DNA from: Larix kaempferi
Lineage: Eukaryota; Streptophyta; Pinopsida; Pinales; Pinaceae
Assembly: GCA_027924585.1 (NCBI GenBank)
Contig: BSBM01000764.1
Location: forward strand, 1,940,001-2,004,000
Direction of reading: 5' to 3'
Length of the DNA stretch: 64,000 nucleotides
Within the stretch, counting starts at the first letter, position 1, and every line of letters starts with the position of its first letter. The position numbers and the translations under genes are program-made. Shown one piece after another: positions 33,490 through 46,500 of the stretch. The notes beneath the pieces are model-generated. The model did no database searches and was not told where the DNA came from. It worked only from the letters and a program-made list of their open reading frames with translations.

Positions 33490-34217
33490 TGACAACAATA
33501 TCTAACAAGTACATGTGATATATAAATATCATTAACATCATCAATAACAATGGTCCATAATATCATAAGCAAATGCAACCCAATGTATAATAAATGACAT
33601 TCACACCATGAATGGACGAGAATATGAGTATTTCTATTAATGAACAAGAAGAAGTACAAAGTGATACGACCTCTTGCTGGTAACCAATATAAACCAAGAT
33701 CTAGATCAATCCACTTGTGCCTCCACCCCTTCAATCCTCCATGAATGGAAAACTCAAACTAAAAAGGAGTTTGGAAGGTGAACATAAATGGTTCACAACT
33801 ACAAGGATCAATAAGTGCAGACTCAAGATAGGGAAAAAAAACACTAGATTGCCTTTACTATTCTCTTCCTCCTCCCATCCATAAGCCATATGTGCTCAAT
33901 ATATAGTCCTCTCAAAGGTAGGTGAAAGGACTCATCGAGATGTTACTTGGGAAGATGGAGAGCCAAAGGTCACCCAATGACCGCTTTTTGGGAGTAAAAA
34001 GTAATAAAATAGTGGTTTTTACCATTTTTCTTGATACCCGCGGGCTATAGGGATGCAACTCACGGGTACGCATGTTATAGTGATGCAACATGCGGGTAGG
34101 AACAAAAATAGGATAAACTAGTATCACTGAAGGATGAAAATGGATCCGAGTCACTGAAATGGATCCTACAGGCCAAAGAATGATGATGCTCACAGGGTGG
34201 AAGATTTCTATATAACA
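33490..34217 (-). repeat. E3 3' LTR (left edge uncertain)
   Basis: On the minus strand the LTR begins TGTTATATAG at 34217, directly after a polypurine tract. A TATA-like TATATATT lies at about 33896-33903 on the minus strand. The left edge is set only by comparison with the 724-bp LTR of E2 and is approximate. Confidence 0.5.
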
Positions 34218-34232
34218 GATGCCCCCTAATGT
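34218..34232 (-). other. E3 polypurine tract
   Basis: Minus strand reads CATTAGGGGGCATC immediately before TGTTATATAG. It is nearly the same as the E2 tract CAGGGGGCAATC. Confidence 0.65.
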
Positions 34233-36585
34233 GTGAGGTCAGAGACTAAAATGTGCTACGATGGCCGAAATACATTATAAAACTCAGAAGTGGAGTGATG
34301 GAGACACAAGTGGAAAGAACGGATCACTCATCATATTACAATAGTATCTCTGAATACATGTCGGTATAGTACAATAATCTGATACAATGGCCATGAATAG
34401 GCAGTACATAAGTAGATACATATCACAAGTGATCATAGCCATGATCCCTCTATAGTAAGATATGGTATTCTGCTGAAAAGAAGACAACTGGTGCAAACTG
34501 GAGGTACAAACTGCTGAAATCTGAGAGGTGATATCTCAAATGTAAAGTCAAAGTCATCTGTAGCATACTGAATGCCACAATCGCCTGGGGTCTTCTACAC
34601 AAGTCTTCGATGGTGCAAGTCCCATCAAGTGAATAAAGGACTTGGGATTGAACCTAATGAGACATCATCTGATTACCGGTCATTGATGTATACCATTAAC
34701 AGACGCAAGATGACCCACCGATAATGAAAATGGGCATCAAGGCACAAAGCACAATCATCAGAGTGTGAATAAATGGGTTGAAGTCAAACACTAGGATGAA
34801 TCCATCGATCAAGGGACATTGATGTATTCCCAAAACTGTCGATGGTGAGAGAACCTGCCACTAATGACTGCAAGCCTCAAGGTACTCAACCGAACTCTAA
34901 GCCTCAAGTCCCGGAATAAATGAGTTGAGGTCGATGGAACGAGACTCGCTGGAAGGAGGGAATTAAGGCATCCCCCATCAACCAGCACAAGGTACTAGCA
35001 ATGCTGAAAGATTTGGAAGATATCAGGTGAAACGGACTGACTCAATAAGGATGGCCGACATGCAATAGTCAAGATATCTGAGGAGTGGCCGACACTGGTT
35101 TCAAGACTTCTATTGAACAAGAGCATGAGCAGATGGATAGACTCAGGCAGCATAGACTTGACATAAACTGTGCAATGCAGGAGGCATTACAAAGGGCTCC
35201 ATAATGACTTGAAGCTTAACCAATCGGTGGAGAAAACTGAGAAACAAGTACATCTCCTAAGGCCCAACTATAGTCCCGACTCATAATGTACGGAGTGGAA
35301 TGAATGCTCTATTCAAAGGCGACACAACAACTGCCAACAAGAAATAATGACCATAATCCCATCCGGCTTTTTGGAATATTTGATTTTTTTGTCTTTCTCA
35401 TATTTGGGAAAAGCTTGAAAAAGAATAAAATTGCTTATGGTAAAACAAGTGAGGGAACGAGTGTCAAATAGCTAGTAGACTAGTCCCAAGCAGTGGAACA
35501 TACCTATACTCAATGCAAGGAAGTGCGTGCAGGATATGGACACTCGAGGGTGTGCTCCCTCAGGGTCAAAGGGTCATCAAATTGTGAAGGGAAAATGTAT
35601 AAGCTCTGCAGGGATCGACAGGGAAAGTGCACAGGCACTAGGCTAACAATTGAGTAAGCGGGAGCCAGCACAAGGCTCAAGCGGCAAGCAGGATGATGCA
35701 ATGCAATCACAACATGATATAATTGAGAAGTCCTTTTTCATAAAGTTAGTCTCCTCACCCGAAAAAGTGTAAAACAATGAGAGAAGAAATCTTCTAGTCA
35801 CGTATGACTAGAGTATACCTTTTTCATAATTAATCCACAAGGTCCAGAAAATGGGTAAACTTATACCTAAGTGATTGTCTCTTCAAATCCTTTAACGAGT
35901 CTGAAATGACAAGTATACTCGGAAATCTTGTTTGATTTTGAAAAAGTCTAACAAGGGCTTAAAAAAGACTTTATAAAAATATTTTCCGTAAAGGTTTAAC
36001 GAGCCTGAAAAAGTAAACTCGTGACCTCCTTATTGTTTTTAATGAGCTCAAAGGAGATATGGAAGAATGCTCATAATGAGAGCAGACGAGTGTCAGGGAT
36101 ATGTTAGACTAGTTCCAAGCACATGGGACAAAGCTATGCATAATGCAAGGAACATGAGCAAGATAAGGACACTCAGGGGGTGTCTGCGAATTTAGATAGT
36201 AATAGGTTCAAATGCATCATAACAATGGGGAGGCCTAAACCTATATGCAAGGTTTTGAATATTCCTACCATGGCCGAAGCAAATGTCGAAAAGGACTAGT
36301 AAACAAGTATAAGTCCAGCTAAGAATCATGTCTCCAAGAAACATAAGTACCAAGATCATTTATAAAATGTACATAAAGAAAAATCCAATACAAGTCATTG
36401 CGGTAGAAACATTTTCAACTTCACTATTGTTAACCTCAGACATAACGCAGGTAGAGCTAACCACTGAAGGTGCCATAGTACCAATACCTGAGGGATCAAA
36501 ATGATCATCTTCAAAATGAAGAGCAAAGCTGAAGGATGTGAAGGAATATGCAGTGGAAAATTCATCATCATAGGAGTTGGAAATT
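34233..36585 (-). other. E3 3' noncoding region
   Basis: No ORF with recognisable domains. The segment 35720-36010 carries GAAAAAGG, TAAACTTATACC and related motifs, inverted with respect to 23930-24010 of E2. The remaining stretch shows nothing identifiable. Confidence 0.5.
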
Positions 36586-38700
36586 CTAGAAGTAGAATTG
36601 AACTCCGATTTGCGGATCTATAGGAGAGCTCAAAGACTCATTAGACTCAAACGTCAAATCAAGGCTAGATGAGACGGTGAATGGATCCAAATTCAAATGG
36701 ATGGCAGGTTGTATTATAGGCCCATCTTGTTCAATAAGATCAAGGGGAGGAGGGGAATGAGATCTATGATAAAGACCCCCCCACGGCTTGTCATCACCAC
36801 CCATGGCCTCAAAAAGAACTCCATTTGAAGGTAGGATACCATTGAGGCAATCATGTGAACAAGATAGGTTGGCTGCCAAAACTGGCAGCATAACAGGATC
36901 TTCCTCAACTGTCTGGGAAGAAGAGAGATCTAGATCTGCAGTGGTTTGTTGGATATGATCGTAAGTGAGCTCCACTACAGATAAAGGCATAGACATCCCA
37001 ACGTGTGCAATGTCTCCAGACATAGAATCCGCGGATGGAAAAATCCATGGATCACCACAATAGGAAGTCCGGAATGGCATACTATTCGAAGGAGGAGGCG
37101 CATTGTCGAAAATTGTTCCAATAAAATTCACAGGTGCAGAATGGTTAAAATTTCCCATCAACGAGGGGTACATTCCAACACTTATGTTCCCAGTTGCCAA
37201 CTGAGAATCAGAAACTTGCGGGACTACTGATCCCGTAGATGCTGTGGAAGGAGTGCCAACATAATCCAGCTGATCGATCATCACAATATTGCCTTCATGG
37301 GGAAAGTAAATAACTCGAAATACAGTAGACGCGACAGCCTTCATAGCGTACATCTAGTTTCGACCCAGTAAAAGGTTATAGTCGATGGGCGCATCAACCA
37401 CTTCGACTTCAATAGGCACAGACTTACCTCCCAAGGAGACAACAAGGGAAGGGATAATTCCATGCGGCGTAAAAGATCTACCGTCGAATGCAGTGAGTGT
37501 AGTTCTAGATGCGAGTAGGGGAGGAGAGCCAAGAGATTTCCAACAAGTCAACGACATTACTGACACAGAAGCACCTTCATCAACCATAGTACATTTGACG
37601 AATCTATTAAGGAAAACCACCTGGATTTGAAAAGCCACGTGGTAAGGCAAGCGAGGTTGGACATCAGTAGTATCGAACTTGATAACACTAGGACTTCCCC
37701 CATCCTGAACTCCTAATGCACTCAAAAGGGGATGTTTCTGAGAAGGACAGGCTTGCAAAACTTCAAGAGCCGACATGGCACATGGAGTTTGGCCCAAATC
37801 TTCTATGATGGAGTAGTTCTAGGCGGCTCAAGCATTAGGATTATGTGTAGAGTGCTTGAGAACACCTTTTGGTATCCGCGGCATAATAGAAGGCTTCTCG
37901 ATATGCAAGGAATTATCAGGAGGAGGGGGAGGCTCATTCCCCAAATTCGGTTGTGGTGCACCATAATCACGTTGATGAGTAGCAACACAAACCTCTAACT
38001 GAGCCATATTCACACATCCGTAACCACTGGTATTGGAAGAAGACGTTGTCATTTCATTACTACCATAACCAGTGGTGGGAGCATGTGAAGCCATGTTTTG
38101 GTGATGAGGTAGGGGATCCTTCAACATAGCTGGGCTCTGTGGAAAATGCTTTGATGCTTCTTCAATATGAGGACATAAGTGATTAAGATGATCCTCCCCA
38201 CAAAGCTTGCAAGGGAATTTCACCTTACGCCTAGGTTTACGATCCTCGCCGGCATTACCACCTTCCCAAGGAGGGTTGGCATTCTCTTTACGAGGATTAT
38301 TATGATTGCTATTATTGTTACTTCCATTGTTTCCACCCCTACAATTATTTCTCCCCTTTTTCTTACCACTAGGTTGCTAGTTACCCGACAGTTTCATTGA
38401 TTGCACATTGTGTACATCAGACGACGGAGTGGAAGTGGACAAGGTGTGAACTTGTTCGGGTGCAGACTGGTTTAGCGACAAATTTTTCATTTGATTAGCT
38501 ACCAAGTCTACAGGGCGAGTGCATGCGGACCCCATGATTCCATTGGCATGTGGTCCAGGAACTGATGTGGGCTCATGTCTTGTTCTCGATGCGTCAGGAA
38601 TAATGTCATACAAAATGCCAGACTAAGAATAAAGAAGATCTAACTGCTGGACTTTCAAGATAGCTTGCTCCTTAGTCATAATGTCAGACATCGAAACATA
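36586..38700 (-). pseudogene. E3 gag C-terminus and protease
   Basis: A single frame with stops near 38634, 38376, 37826 and 37354. 38700-38640 gives the gag C-terminal motif (KEQAILKVQQLDLLYS). 38223-38170 gives the zinc knuckle CKLCGEDHLNHLCPH. 37797-37354 is the protease, with MVDEGASVSVMSLTCW (DEG in place of DSG, as in E2) and APIDYNLLLGRN. After a stop, 37353-36586 continues MYAMKAVASTVFRVIYFPHE and a Ser/Pro/Asp-rich tail ending VQFYF. No pol domain follows. Confidence 0.83.
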
Positions 38701-38704
38701 CGGG

Positions 38705-39384
38705 GCACTTGTTAATAGTCTTAAGACAGAGATACAGGATATGGAGGTCTCCCATGAAACTAAGGTTGCTGCCTTGGAGGCACAGATCAACCTGCAGATT
38801 CCACCAGACAAGTAGCATATAAGAGCAAAGGAAGTGAAGGCCGCAGTAGAGAGTATAGAAACCGAGGTGGCGAAGTGACAAAGTCTGTTAGATGATGCAT
38901 CGAAGGCATTCATGGCCCTTGAAGACGACCCAGGATTGCTGCAAGTAAAGAATGTTGTGAAAGATAAGCAAGCAGCACTAGAATAGTTGGATGCAGAAGT
39001 AAAAGCCTTGCTACCAAGAGAAAGGCTTCAGAAGTACCGCGAGATCAACGTGCTTAAGAAGGAAGTGCAGGCCTTAAGAGAAAAAGAGACCGAAATGGGA
39101 GATAAGTCGCAACCCTTACTGGAGGATGGCCAGCATGATCTCACAGGTGATCGAAGAGAAGTTAAAGGACTTGCACGAAAATCAAGAATAGGTGGATGGA
39201 CAGATAGGGGAGGAAATAATAGTTTAGATGCTGGAAATAGTAAAACAATTCGAGCAGGACACTAGGGAGGCAGTCGGGAAGTTGATTGTTGCATACAATG
39301 AGTTCGCTGCAAATCTCACTCCGCAGTCGGAGAATCAGTCGGGAGTTGTCGAAGCTAAAGGTGGCTCGGGGACGAGCCACATGT
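38705..39384 (+). pseudogene. Coiled-coil ORF fragment
   Basis: Frame from 38705 with stops near 38814, 38876 and 38982, then a frameshift near 39120 into a second frame that ends at TAA 39384 after GGSGTSHM. The translation is rich in Glu, Lys, Leu and Ala with heptad spacing (SLKTEIQDMEVSHETK, VAALEAQINLQ; REINVLKKEVQALREKETEM; VKQFEQDTREAVGKLIVA). No named family is recognised. It truncates E3 at its left edge and is followed by LTR-like sequence. Confidence 0.5.
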
Positions 39385-41034
39385 AAGTGTTATGGGCCTG
39401 TTGGGCCTGGCCCTAGTGGGGCATTTTTGGGTTAAATAGATTTTGGAACCGCGGAGCTGAGCATAGTTCAGCTGAGGAATTTTTGGTATAATTTTGAGTA
39501 TGCTGCTAAGCTGCGTGCAGCGCCACGTCAGGAAGAGCTGGGAAGTTCAGTGTTGCAAGGAAACAACATTGCGTAGTGTCCAGTCCACGTAGATCCAAGA
39601 GAGCAGAGAGTTGGATAGAGGATGGGCACATGTTCCGGTTAGACCATCGGTGGTCTATTTTTGGTAAAGACACTCCAGGAGTGCCAAGCGATGGGTAGGA
39701 GAAAAACAGAAAGAAAGCGACTGGTCGCACATGCAAGAGAACTACTACCTGAGCCAATCGCACAAGACCGTTGGAGGAAGAATGGCTCGGTGAAAGTGAC
39801 CTATTTCCATGCGTTCAACAGGAAGGAAAATGGCGATGTGAAGCATGCATGGAAGAAGGCCACGATGGAGATCTGTTACCAGAATCAGCATGTTAGGTAA
39901 TGGGAAAACCGTGACAATTTTGTAAACCTAAGATTTTTTTCCTTCGAATTGTAAAGACATGACCTATGGGCATGATCTATAAATAAGGAATTTTTGTATG
40001 GGAAAGGGCTACTCTTCATTTTTGTTATTGAATATCTTCAGATATATCATTTTTTAATGTAATCTTCATTGTAAAGACTCTGCAAGCTGAGTGCATAGAG
40101 AGCTATCGAGAGAGAGAAGAGAGTCTGCAACTGAGTGCGCAGACTAAGAGCTGTTGTACCCTTCCCAAAGACTAATACAACAATAGTTCTTGTGGACATA
40201 GCCTCCTTCCTAGGGGTGAACCATGTTAAATCCTGTGTAGTGTGATTGTTTATGTTTGTATGTGTCTCTTGCTTATGAATGAATGCATCGATTCTCATTT
40301 AGTAGCTATTAGGTTAATACTTTTATATGTATTCGCCATGGGAGAAATATGGGAATAATATGCTAAGTTTTACATAAATGGATGAATGATGAATGTGTGA
40401 TATTCTAAGTATTTGAAAGTATCAGTGTGTTGTTTAATCGCATATGCATTAGAGGTTTGATTGGGTAACTCTTTTGATGTGCGGTATCAGAAGCGCGCGG
40501 TAGTATGTGTTTCGTCTGCATGTATCTGTTATAAGGCTAAATAATCTAAGGCAATAGATGAATGGTTAAGTGTTAAAGTAAAGTCAGTACTAGTGGTTAA
40601 AGTCTGACAAGAGAGTGCATAAGTCACTTGCATTGTTCTATTGTTTGCATTTGACTGAACCGCGTAGCCCATGGGTAAGTTGCACAGTGGATAGTTAGTA
40701 GAAGTGCGGACCGCAGCACAGTCTATCGCCGCGCAGTCCTCATCCCGTAGCACGAGCCATGTAGCGTGATGCATAGTATTCCATCCAAACAACTTATCAC
40801 ATCACTTTGGAAACTTGATTCCATGGTACCCCCATAGCTACACCTTGGGTGAGACCTCAGCCTGTTCATAGGTTGTTTCCGAAAGGGCTGGTGCAAAGGG
40901 GTTTTGTTAGTTAAGTGAAACCCCAAAGAACCTAGGTCTACATTGGAAACCTCAAGATCAGTTTGCAAGCCAGGAAGCCTATTTCAAAAAAAAAAAAAAC
41001 TGAATTCAAATCTATCACTGAGTTTAAAAAGAGA
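39385..41034 (+). other. LTR-like noncoding region with TATA box
   Basis: TGTTATGGGCC at 39388 could be an LTR start directly after the coiled-coil stop, and TATAAATA at 39978-39985 on the plus strand is a good TATA box followed by a purine-rich GAGAGAGAGAAGAGAG run. The right edge is not defined; a 14-base A run lies at 40986-40999. Short minus-strand ORFs at 40529-40968 have no recognised features. Confidence 0.4.
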
Positions 41035-41097
41035 GTTCTACCTAACTACAACTGAGTTCTACCTGTCTACAATTCAATTCTACCCATCTACAACTCC
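41035..41097. repeat. 21-bp tandem repeat (three units)
   Basis: Units start at 41035, 41056 and 41077, each of the form (G/A)TTCTACC, four variable bases, CTACAA and four variable bases. They lie in the leader just inside the primer site at 41097-41115. Confidence 0.8.
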
Positions 41098-41115
41098 CCA
41101 ACAACGGTGCCAAAA
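41097..41115 (-). other. Primer binding site of a minus-strand element
   Basis: Minus strand reads TTTTGGCACCGTTGTTGGGG, a two-to-three-base variant of TGGCGCCGTTGCCGGGGA. It abuts an LTR edge at 41116 (CCCAACA on the minus strand). Confidence 0.72.
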
Positions 41116-43106
41116 TGTTGGGTGTATTTACTATCTTAAGGAATCACCAAATATTTATTTATCGACCAGGGTTGGTAATCTTAGAGTTGTGGCATAGTAT
41201 ATGCTGAGGTAGAATCGGACCTAAGTTTCGGGTCAGCAGACCTTAGAAATGTTTAATAAAGAAAAGATTGAGAGATCTTTCAAAATGAAAAATTGAGTCA
41301 AACTTTAAAAATACAACTATTGAACTGATAAAACCTAACTAAACCAACAGACCTGAATAATATCAAGTTATACTACTCTATTCCATGGACAATAACTGAA
41401 AAGATGAAAACAACAATATTATTCTACGAAGCAAAACTAAATCAAAACAAGACTACTTTGGTAAATTTGAAAACTACTAATAAGGCTCTAATCTAGGAAT
41501 TAGAAGACAACTGTAAATGAGTTCAGAAACCTATCTATGAGATGATTCAATTGACAACTAATTATGAAACAAGAAACTATATCATCTTAAAGAAAAACTA
41601 CAAACTACTTAATGAATTAAAAAACTATTCATGCATTCAATTAATACTTCAAGACTACACGAAAGACTGCATAATTCCATTCTCCTTGAGGATTCTGAGG
41701 AAGTGTATGAAATGTAATAGGAATGGGAGAGAACGTATCAAAGTGACTTTCAAATGTAACAAGGAAACAAAATGGGAGCAAATATAATTTAACTTCTATA
41801 AATAAATGCAAACTAAAGAATGTCCAACTACAATTAACTTTAAACATTATGATCTAGTTCCTATCCATAAGCAAATGACATGAAACTGATGTAACTTGGA
41901 AGCAAGTAGAAAACTTAATAAAGATATTCACTTTAAGATGGATTTGATTGAGAAGCAAGTAGAAAACTTGATAAAGATATTTTCTCGAATTGAAGTTGAT
42001 TTAGAATCAAGTAAAAAACTTGATAAAGATATTTTATCAAATTGAAGTTGATTTAGAAGCAAGTACAAAACTTGATAAAGATAACTTAGTTCTGTATCAG
42101 ATCTTATTTTATGAACATCTTCATTAACTGTATGAATGAGAGAAGCAAATTCTACATTTGAACGAACTATCAAAACTAAGATATTTTTGGAGAATGAAAT
42201 TACTAAGTCTAATCCGAAATCAATCTTTAAGAAACATGACATAAAAAAACTAAGAATGGAACTGATGAATTCTAGAACAATAAAGCATTAATGAATAAGG
42301 TAGAAAAGAAACATAATCTGTAAAGCAACTAAAAGAAAAGTTGAGGAAGACAAAATGAAAACTAATAATGATGATGAAACTAAATTAAAACTCTATGTAG
42401 TGTGGAACAAGATCTTAATTATAGTTAAGAATGCTAATTAAAGGCAAGAAATATTATAGTTCGAAAACCTAAGAAACTGGATTCTAAATAAGCATAAAAA
42501 CAATGCAAAAAAATATTAAAGTCCGGATGACAATTTGAAAGACAGTCCGAATGATAGTCCGGATGGAGAAAAACGATTTAAACTAAGGAAAGAAGCAGAT
42601 TGGATGATCTTAACGCTCGCTGGTGAACGCATATCAACCTACAATGCAAGGAAAGCAGCAAATAGACTGTTTAGAATCTAAGATAACAAGAAGTAACCTA
42701 TACTAATCATTGTCTAAGGAATGAATTACTTCTGTGGCATAATAAAACAAAGCCGAGATATGAATAAAACTAACCTACAGCTATAGGAAGAACATTAGCA
42801 GAACTAATTCTAACTATGAATTGAAGTTGAACTACTAAAACATTAACTAGTTGACTCTATCTAATTGCAAATGACAAAAATGAAAGCAAGCTAAGAAGAT
42901 TGAAGCATGACCGGTCACTTTTAACTTCTAAGAATGTAAATTAAATTAACAACTTAAACTAGCAGCAATATATAACTACAGGAAATAAAGAACTGTCATG
43001 TAGAGGAAACAAATTAAAGATTGGAAATGAAAACTATTAATTTGCAGAAAAGAAATGCAAAATATATATAGTAAAACCTCTGGTTGTTGAGGGGCCCTTC
43101 CCAACA
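41116..43106 (-). repeat. Probable long LTR, outer edge tentative
   Basis: The inner edge TGTTGGG at 41116 and a CCCAACA at 43100-43106 form a 7-bp terminal inverted repeat, giving a 1991-bp LTR. TATA-like sequences lie at about 43065-43074 and 43268-43279; if the second is the real promoter, the LTR extends further right and the chosen edge is wrong. The interior is AT-rich and noncoding. The rest of the element is lost left of about 41000. Confidence 0.45.
41901..42085. repeat. 52-53-bp tandem repeats (about 3.5 copies)
   Basis: AGCAAGTAGAAAACTTGATA followed by AAGATATT begins at 41901, 41954, 42006 and 42058, with TTGAAGTTGATTTAGA between later units. It lies inside the probable LTR. The minus-strand ORF at 41928-42242 is a product of this repeat. 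Confidence 0.82.
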
Positions 43107-43522
43107 ATCAGAGATGGAAGCTTAACTCAAACTAATCACCAACAGCAGAAAATCAATAGCAAAATTCAGGAATTTCCATTAACTGAGAAAGTTACACAGC
43201 GTTTCTACAAATTAATACTATCCTCTATCTACGTATGCACTATATTGTCCCGCGTTTCTCCAAAGGAGGCATCTATATATAAGTTTACAATCGGAGAGAA
43301 GGTCGACATAGTCGGCCTCTCTAAAAATAGAAGTCTTAATGACTATAGAACGACCGCATGGTGGTTTATGATAGTGCACAGGCCATATGCCTGAGTCCAC
43401 AGCATTGATTTCCCCTTGACGCGAACAGCTGTAAGTCGGTTTCCTTCCCTCGTGGGAAAAGGATGCGTTGGTAGGATGAGCATGGGAGGGAAAGGATCTT
43501 CTCAAACGTTGACGTGGGTAGG
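43107..43522. other. Flank left of E4, no gene
   Basis: Noncoding. It holds a CTATATATAAG at 43269-43279 that may be an LTR promoter on either strand. Minus-strand ORFs here (43218-43505, 43366-43560) have no recognised domain. The sequence is contiguous with 56971 onward once E4 is removed. Confidence 0.4.
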
Positions 43523-43527
43523 AGTGC
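43523..43527. repeat. Target site duplication of E4, left copy
   Basis: AGTGC, repeated at 56966-56970 directly after the 3' LTR. Confidence 0.92.
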
Positions 43528-46500
43528 TATTATCACATCCATGTTAGATGGAGATACCATGCTACCGATTGTATGGTCAAGGACCGTACTATACTTTTTT
43601 TTTCCAGATCAGAGATTGGATACCTTCAAAGGAGGCACACAGTTTTGTTCAGATTGCACTGAGCATGTATATCAGTCGGTACAGATGGCTTTATTGTATT
43701 ATCCAGACATGTTACTTAGCATTTACCACAGGATCACCCTTCCTTGCCAGGATTTGATATGAGCCTATTGATGAAGTTTCCCAGTCTTGCCTTGATTGAG
43801 ACTATCACAGAGTATTGTTGGTTTACTATTAGTGCTTGGATTCAACAAAGGTCCAGTTCAGAGATAGCCTCAGCAGCAGGTATATGGTGCAGCAGGTATT
43901 GCATTTGATGTTTATTGCTTATGATTGTTGCTTAGACTTGTTTATACATGTTAGTACACTAACTTTGCATATGATGATTGATTTGGTGATCTAGCTATTG
44001 TTATGATATGTGATTGGGCCCTTGGTGATGTCATTCCACATCTTCCAGTAGGCTCCCATCTATGCACAACGGATCATATCCTCACTACTGGTATAGACTT
44101 GGTCACTTAGTCCCCCTAGGCAGCTGACTTTGGATCCACCTTCACTCTCTCCACCCATCTGACTCATCCATGATAGTCTTTCTCGACTTGGATTCCGATT
44201 TGTGACCTTGAGGATCCCTTTCCCCACTGATCTCTGAGTATGCCATGATTCCATGTTTACTATGCCTCGGCTCTTTAGTGTGTGAGATGCACTCTCAAAC
44301 CTGGGATTTGCTCCTGTCGGTTGCCCCCGATGTTGCAATGCAGTTAGGATTGTGTAGCCTCACTGGGTGTTCCACATTGGTCATCGAAGCATGTATTGCT
44401 GACCCCCATTACTTTGCAGTATGAGCACCATGTTTATATCTATTGAGATATGTATGTAGCCCAAAACGGTCTTGATGTAAATGAAGAAATGAAGAAATGT
44501 AAATCAAGCCAAAAAGGTTATTGTATTGTAAATGTAAAATCTAGCCAAAAAAGGGCTAAGTATGAAATTCATTGTAAAATCCATGCAATGTGTTTGTAAA
44601 CACACATGGACACAGGTCAGCCATACATGTCATAGTTTGTAGCGGTTATTTCCTCACCTAGTCCTGCGGGGCAAGGAGGTGAGAGGGAGCAAGGGACAAG
44701 CTCAAGATTGTCCCCTAGAGTCTCAAGTTACGGTTTTCCAAACACCCAGTTTGGAGGCTCTAGAAAAGAACCTCACAGAGTCTTTGGGAACAGATGCGAG
44801 TTGTACGATACTTGTTAGATGATCAATGGCGGTTTCCCTGCACTATACCCATTTGTGAGGCACCACCCTTCCCCGTGTTTCGTCATGGCATGCTTATCTC
44901 AATGGACCCTGCTTTCCTGAGTTGTCCAAAGGGTCGCATGATCTTTATCCTCGTCATCCCTTGTCCTTCACTTTGTTTTCCACCTCACCCAGAGTCAGCT
45001 AGGTGGTCAAGTCTATAGGTTGTCCATAGCAGTTTGAGTCTTTTTGGATGTGGTGGGCCCACCTCACCTGGGGCCTTATATTTTCCAAGATTTAAGTAAT
45101 TCTTGATCACCATATTATTGTCATATTGTTTAGTAATGTACTAACTTGTATAAGGAAGCCTTTCGCTTCATGATTGCATTCAGGTATTTAGCCAGCACTA
45201 TTGTTGACCAGATTTGACTTGGTCAAACTAGGTTGACTAGGCCAAAAATGGGCCCCAAAAAATGTTGCGACCGAAATTTTGATTTTGGTCAATTATAATC
45301 TACAGGGGACCCATATGAGCTTTCAAGTGACGGAATGCAAAAAGATCGAGGCGTTTGTGAGATTTTTAATTATTATGGGTCATTAAGGACCTGTTTTAAT
45401 TAAAAATCATGGATTTTGGGCAAATAATGCATAAGTGATGGATTGAGGTCGTTCAAGTCATCATTCCTACTATTTTTGGGGTCCACGATCACATTGCAGC
45501 AGACGGTTCGGCAATCCGGGAACTAAAAGTGGGTCAAAAGCCCAAATTTCATCTTCAACCATATAAACCAACAATAAAATACATGGAAAATAAAAAATTG
45601 ACAAAGGAAACTATAGCGAAAGGAAAAAATCAATGGCCAACAAATAAAAGGGTGATTCATAAGGTAAATTGGTAATGTTTAACATAGTATTTGTACATTG
45701 TGGGGCCCTCTCTTTCCCAACTCACTATTGGAGGTCGAATTTTCCCATAGGTGCATTTTTTCTCCACCTTCGGACCTTGTGTATTGAGTTGGGGGGATAA
45801 AACCCCATATAGATGTATGGTTGTGTGTGGGACCTTGTGTATTGAGTTGGGGGGATAAAACCCCATATAGACACCCCCCAACATTGTTCTATCTATTGTA
45901 TGGCCCCACAATGGGCCCCTCTCCTCCACTTTTGCGCTTCTCTTGGGGCAATTCGCACCCCCCTCCATGAGCTCATCTCCACCATCGATTTGAGGCTTGG
46001 GATAGTCAATCCCAACCATTCATTTTGGGGGGAAATGAGCTAGGTTTTGAGCCATATCTATAAGAGAATGAGCTCACTCCATTGTTGTCTCTTGGCACAT
46101 TTGTACACTTGAGTTTTTTATGATATAGAGCCATTATTCCATAGTTCTTGAGAGTTTATGGATGGATATGTGTTGCTTGACTGATATCTCATTTTCCATA
46201 GCTTTGTTGAGTTGCTAGTGTGTTGTTTCCACGTTGTCCTTGGCTATTCAATTTGCAGGTGAAGAGCTCAGCTAAAGGAGGGCGCAGTTTTTGGAGTGGG
46301 AACCCCAGAACTGCATGTTTTCTTCAGAGTATCAACAAGGGAGTTGTTATTGCATTTTCAGCCTTTCAATTCTCTCATTTTAGTCATTTTTACTTGCTGG
46401 TTTCTCTTATTATTTGTTGCATCACTAACTTGATCTTGTTTGTGGCAGGTACCTAGGGCAAATTTGGCCACTGGAAGCTCAAAACGCAAAGGGAACACGC

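Larger units (their letters stand above)
33490..38700 (-). mobile_element. E3: truncated relative of E2
   Basis: Minus-strand element with partial gag (from about 38700), zinc knuckle, protease, a Ser/Pro-rich extension, 2.3 kb of noncoding sequence, polypurine tract and 3' LTR. Protein and noncoding parts match E2 (AILKVQQLDLLYS against AILKAQQFDLIYA; MSALEVL in both; the GAAAAAGG motifs near 35.8 kb). It lacks RT, RNase H, integrase and the antisense gene. The 5' part is cut off at about 38700 by plus-strand coiled-coil sequence. Confidence 0.78.
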
